DNA from: Fimbriimonas sp.
GTDB lineage: Bacteria; Armatimonadota; Fimbriimonadia; Fimbriimonadales; Fimbriimonadaceae
Assembly: GCA_030447945.1 (NCBI GenBank)
Contig: JAUJNV010000029.1
Span: 1 to 26,114 of the forward strand
Length of the DNA: 26,114 nucleotides
Direction of reading: 5' to 3'
Shown here: positions 24,922-26,114 of the stretch, one piece after another
Layout: every line of letters begins with the position of its first letter
Numbering within the stretch: the first letter of the stretch is position 1
Made by a program: the position numbers and the translations under genes
The notes under the pieces: model-generated
The model's database searches: none
The model's input: only the letters and a program-made list of their open reading frames with translations
Told to the model about the DNA's origin: nothing

Positions 24922-25053
24922 ATGCTCCGATACCTCACCCTCGGCGCCTTCGTTCTCCTCGTCGCCCGCCTCGTGATGGTGGCGAACCGGCCTGTCGTGG
25001 AGCCCGCCCCCGTCTCAGCGGTCACGCTGGAGATGAGCGTCCCAACGCCATGA
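24922..25053 (+). CDS. 43-residue membrane peptide coupled to the beta-propeller lipoprotein gene
   Basis: The frame encodes MLRYLTLGAFVLLVARLVMV, one hydrophobic helix, then a short Pro-rich tail ending EMSVPTP. Its TGA overlaps the ATG of the next gene (ATGA, 25050-25053), the usual sign of translational coupling, and it is read in good codons. No ribosome site stands out (ACGAG only). No family known; it may be a small membrane subunit or a leader frame controlling the next gene. Confidence 0.5.
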   Translation: MLRYLTLGAFVLLVARLVMVANRPVVEPAPVSAVTLEMSVPTP

Positions 25054-26114
25054 AGCCTAACCATCTTCGCCCCTTCCCCGTGCTCCTTCTGGCGAGCGTC
25101 CTCGTCGGCTGCCAAAGCCGGGTCGGCGAGGTTCAGCCGGGGACGACGCTCGTGCCGACGGGGCACATCATCCGCCCGGCGGGCGAGAGCGTCTCCTTCG
25201 GGGGGAGGCCGGTAGACCTGGAGCCCAGCCCGAACGGCCGGTGGCTTTTCGTGAAGGAGAATCGGGGCCTGACGGTCTTGGACGCGACGACGTGGCGCGT
25301 TCAGCAGGAGCTCCCGGTGGAGGGGGGCGCGTCCATGGTCGGGCTTGCCGTGAGCGCCGACGGCTCCCGCGTCCTCTTCACCGACGCCCGGTCCGGACTT
25401 CATGAGGGCGAGGTGAGCGCCGAGGGCCGGGTGAGCTGGAAGCGTCGGATCGCACTGCCCAAGCCCGCGATAGGGGGCGAGGCGTACCCCTGCGGCGTCG
25501 CCTTGATGGACGGGGACACGAAGGCGCTCGTCGCGCTTTCCCGGGGGAACAGCCTCGTGACGGTGGATCTGGCGACGGGGACGGCGGGCGAGCCGATCCC
25601 CGTCGACGTCGCTCCTTACGACGTCGCGCTGACCACGGACGGGCAGCGTGCGCTCGTGTCGTGCTGGGCGGCACGGCCGGAAAAGGGGAAACGGACCGCG
25701 CCCTCATCGGGCACGGAGGTGGAGGTGGATCGGCGCGGTGTCGCCACCGGCGGCACGGTTTCCGTCGTCGATCTCGCGCGGCGCACGGTCGAGGCGCGCC
25801 TGCCCGTTGGCCTGCAGCCCTCGCAGGTGCTCGTGGCGGATCGCGATACGGCTTACGTCGCGAACGCCAACAGCGATACCGTCGCGGTGCTCGATCTCGC
25901 CCGTCGCCGCGTCGCCCGGCGCATCTTCGTCAAGCCGGACCCCGGCCTCCCGTTCGGAAGCGCGCCCAACGCGCTCGCCTTGGCCGGATCCCGGCTGTAC
26001 GTCGCTTGCGGCGGCAACAACGCGGTGGCCCAGCTTCGCCTCGGCGGGCGTCCCCGCATCGAGGGTTTCGTGCCGGCGGGCTGGTACCCCAGCGCTCTCG
26101 CCCAGCGTGACGGC
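25050..26114 (+). CDS. YncE-like beta-propeller lipoprotein (3' end outside window)
   Basis: At least 355 residues, frame open to the window edge. The lipoprotein signal MKPNHLRPFPVLLLASVLVG is followed by Cys21 (LVGC). Repeated propeller strands are visible: LEPSPNGRWLFVKENRGLTV, GLAVSADGSRVLFTD, DVALTTDGQRALVSCWA, GGTVSVVDLARRTVEARLPV and DTAYVANANSDTVAVLDLAR (YVTN type). The last stretch, EGFVPAGWYPSALAQ, resembles the joint seen in proteins that fuse a YncE propeller to an alkaline-phosphatase-like domain, so a phosphoesterase half may follow outside. Substrate unknown. Confidence 0.85.
   Translation, partial: MKPNHLRPFPVLLLASVLVGCQSRVGEVQPGTTLVPTGHIIRPAGESVSFGGRPVDLEPSPNGRWLFVKENRGLTVLDATTWRVQQELPVEGGASMVGLAVSADGSRVLFTDARSGLHEGEVSAEGRVSWKRRIALPKPAIGGEAYPCGVALMDGDTKALVALSRGNSLVTVDLATGTAGEPIPVDVAPYDVALTTDGQRALVSCWAARPEKGKRTAPSSGTEVEVDRRGVATGGTVSVVDLARRTVEARLPVGLQPSQVLVADRDTAYVANANSDTVAVLDLARRRVARRIFVKPDPGLPFGSAPNALALAGSRLYVACGGNNAVAQLRLGGRPRIEGFVPAGWYPSALAQRDG

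Noticed and set aside
24369..25403. Minus-strand frame of 344 codons covering the repeats after the ABC operon
   Set aside because: It crosses a permease gene, the repeats (giving runs of WHWH/WHRH) and the beta-propeller gene; the repeat-derived composition shows it is not a protein.

Overview
The window is GC-rich bacterial DNA whose gene-sized reading frames leave about a quarter of the sequence non-coding. No rRNA, tRNA, CRISPR array or transposase is visible. The gene mix is a furanose-type sugar ABC transporter, large glycan-active enzymes, a prepilin ending in a conserved FVDGHV motif, DUF2243 and PhoD proteins, and a mobile mystery A/B pair. Together with many hairpin-forming intergenic repeats this suggests a free-living heterotroph of the Armatimonadota/Planctomycetota kind. 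That assignment is a guess from gene content only, because there is no marker gene.

Layout. (a) 1-4447, minus strand: a YtfQ-YtfR-YtfT-YjfF sugar importer running off the left edge. (b) 4642-7437, plus: a large secreted protein resembling DUF5695/six-hairpin proteins, convergent with (c) 7462-9828, minus: a GH127/GH146-type beta-L-arabinofuranosidase. Parts a-c look like a furanoside utilisation locus. (d) 10246-12749: a secretin-like protein read in many frames. (e) 13047-15106: a P-loop kinase-like protein, a PhyH-type dioxygenase and a hypothetical protein. (f) 15217-15789: a thioredoxin-fold protein whose first active-site cysteine codon is an in-frame TGA, followed by a bacterial SECIS-like hairpin, so a candidate selenoprotein with a U-G-G-C site. 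(g) 15918-19215, minus: a prepilin, a PhoD-type phosphatase lacking its N-terminus, a DUF2243 membrane protein and a small CxxC protein. (h) 19757-20247: a small membrane protein. (i) 20287-21438: the mobile mystery A/B pair (Xre-type HTH regulator plus Fic protein) behind an AT-rich palindromic operator. (j) 21563-24635: a tightly coupled sugar ABC importer (lipoprotein plus two permeases, no ATPase). (k) 24922-26114: a 43-residue membrane peptide coupled to a beta-propeller lipoprotein that runs off the right edge.

Two features run through the whole window. First, many genes (ytfR, the DUF5695-like gene, the secretin-like gene, the thioredoxin, the prepilin, phoD, the CxxC protein) are split by single-base indels, yet the protein sequence continues sensibly in the next frame. 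Other blocks (3410-4447, 7462-9828, 13047-15106, 20372-26114) are clean. This pattern looks more like local consensus errors in a draft assembly than gene decay, so I give whole-gene spans and list the break points. Second, nearly every larger gap between genes carries a different palindromic or tandem repeat: heptamers at 4541, four gcgac/gtcgc hairpins at 10031, a 51-bp inverted repeat at 16865 sharing 43 bp with 12968, a nested 290-bp inverted repeat at 19284, and repeated phrases at 15853 and 24647.
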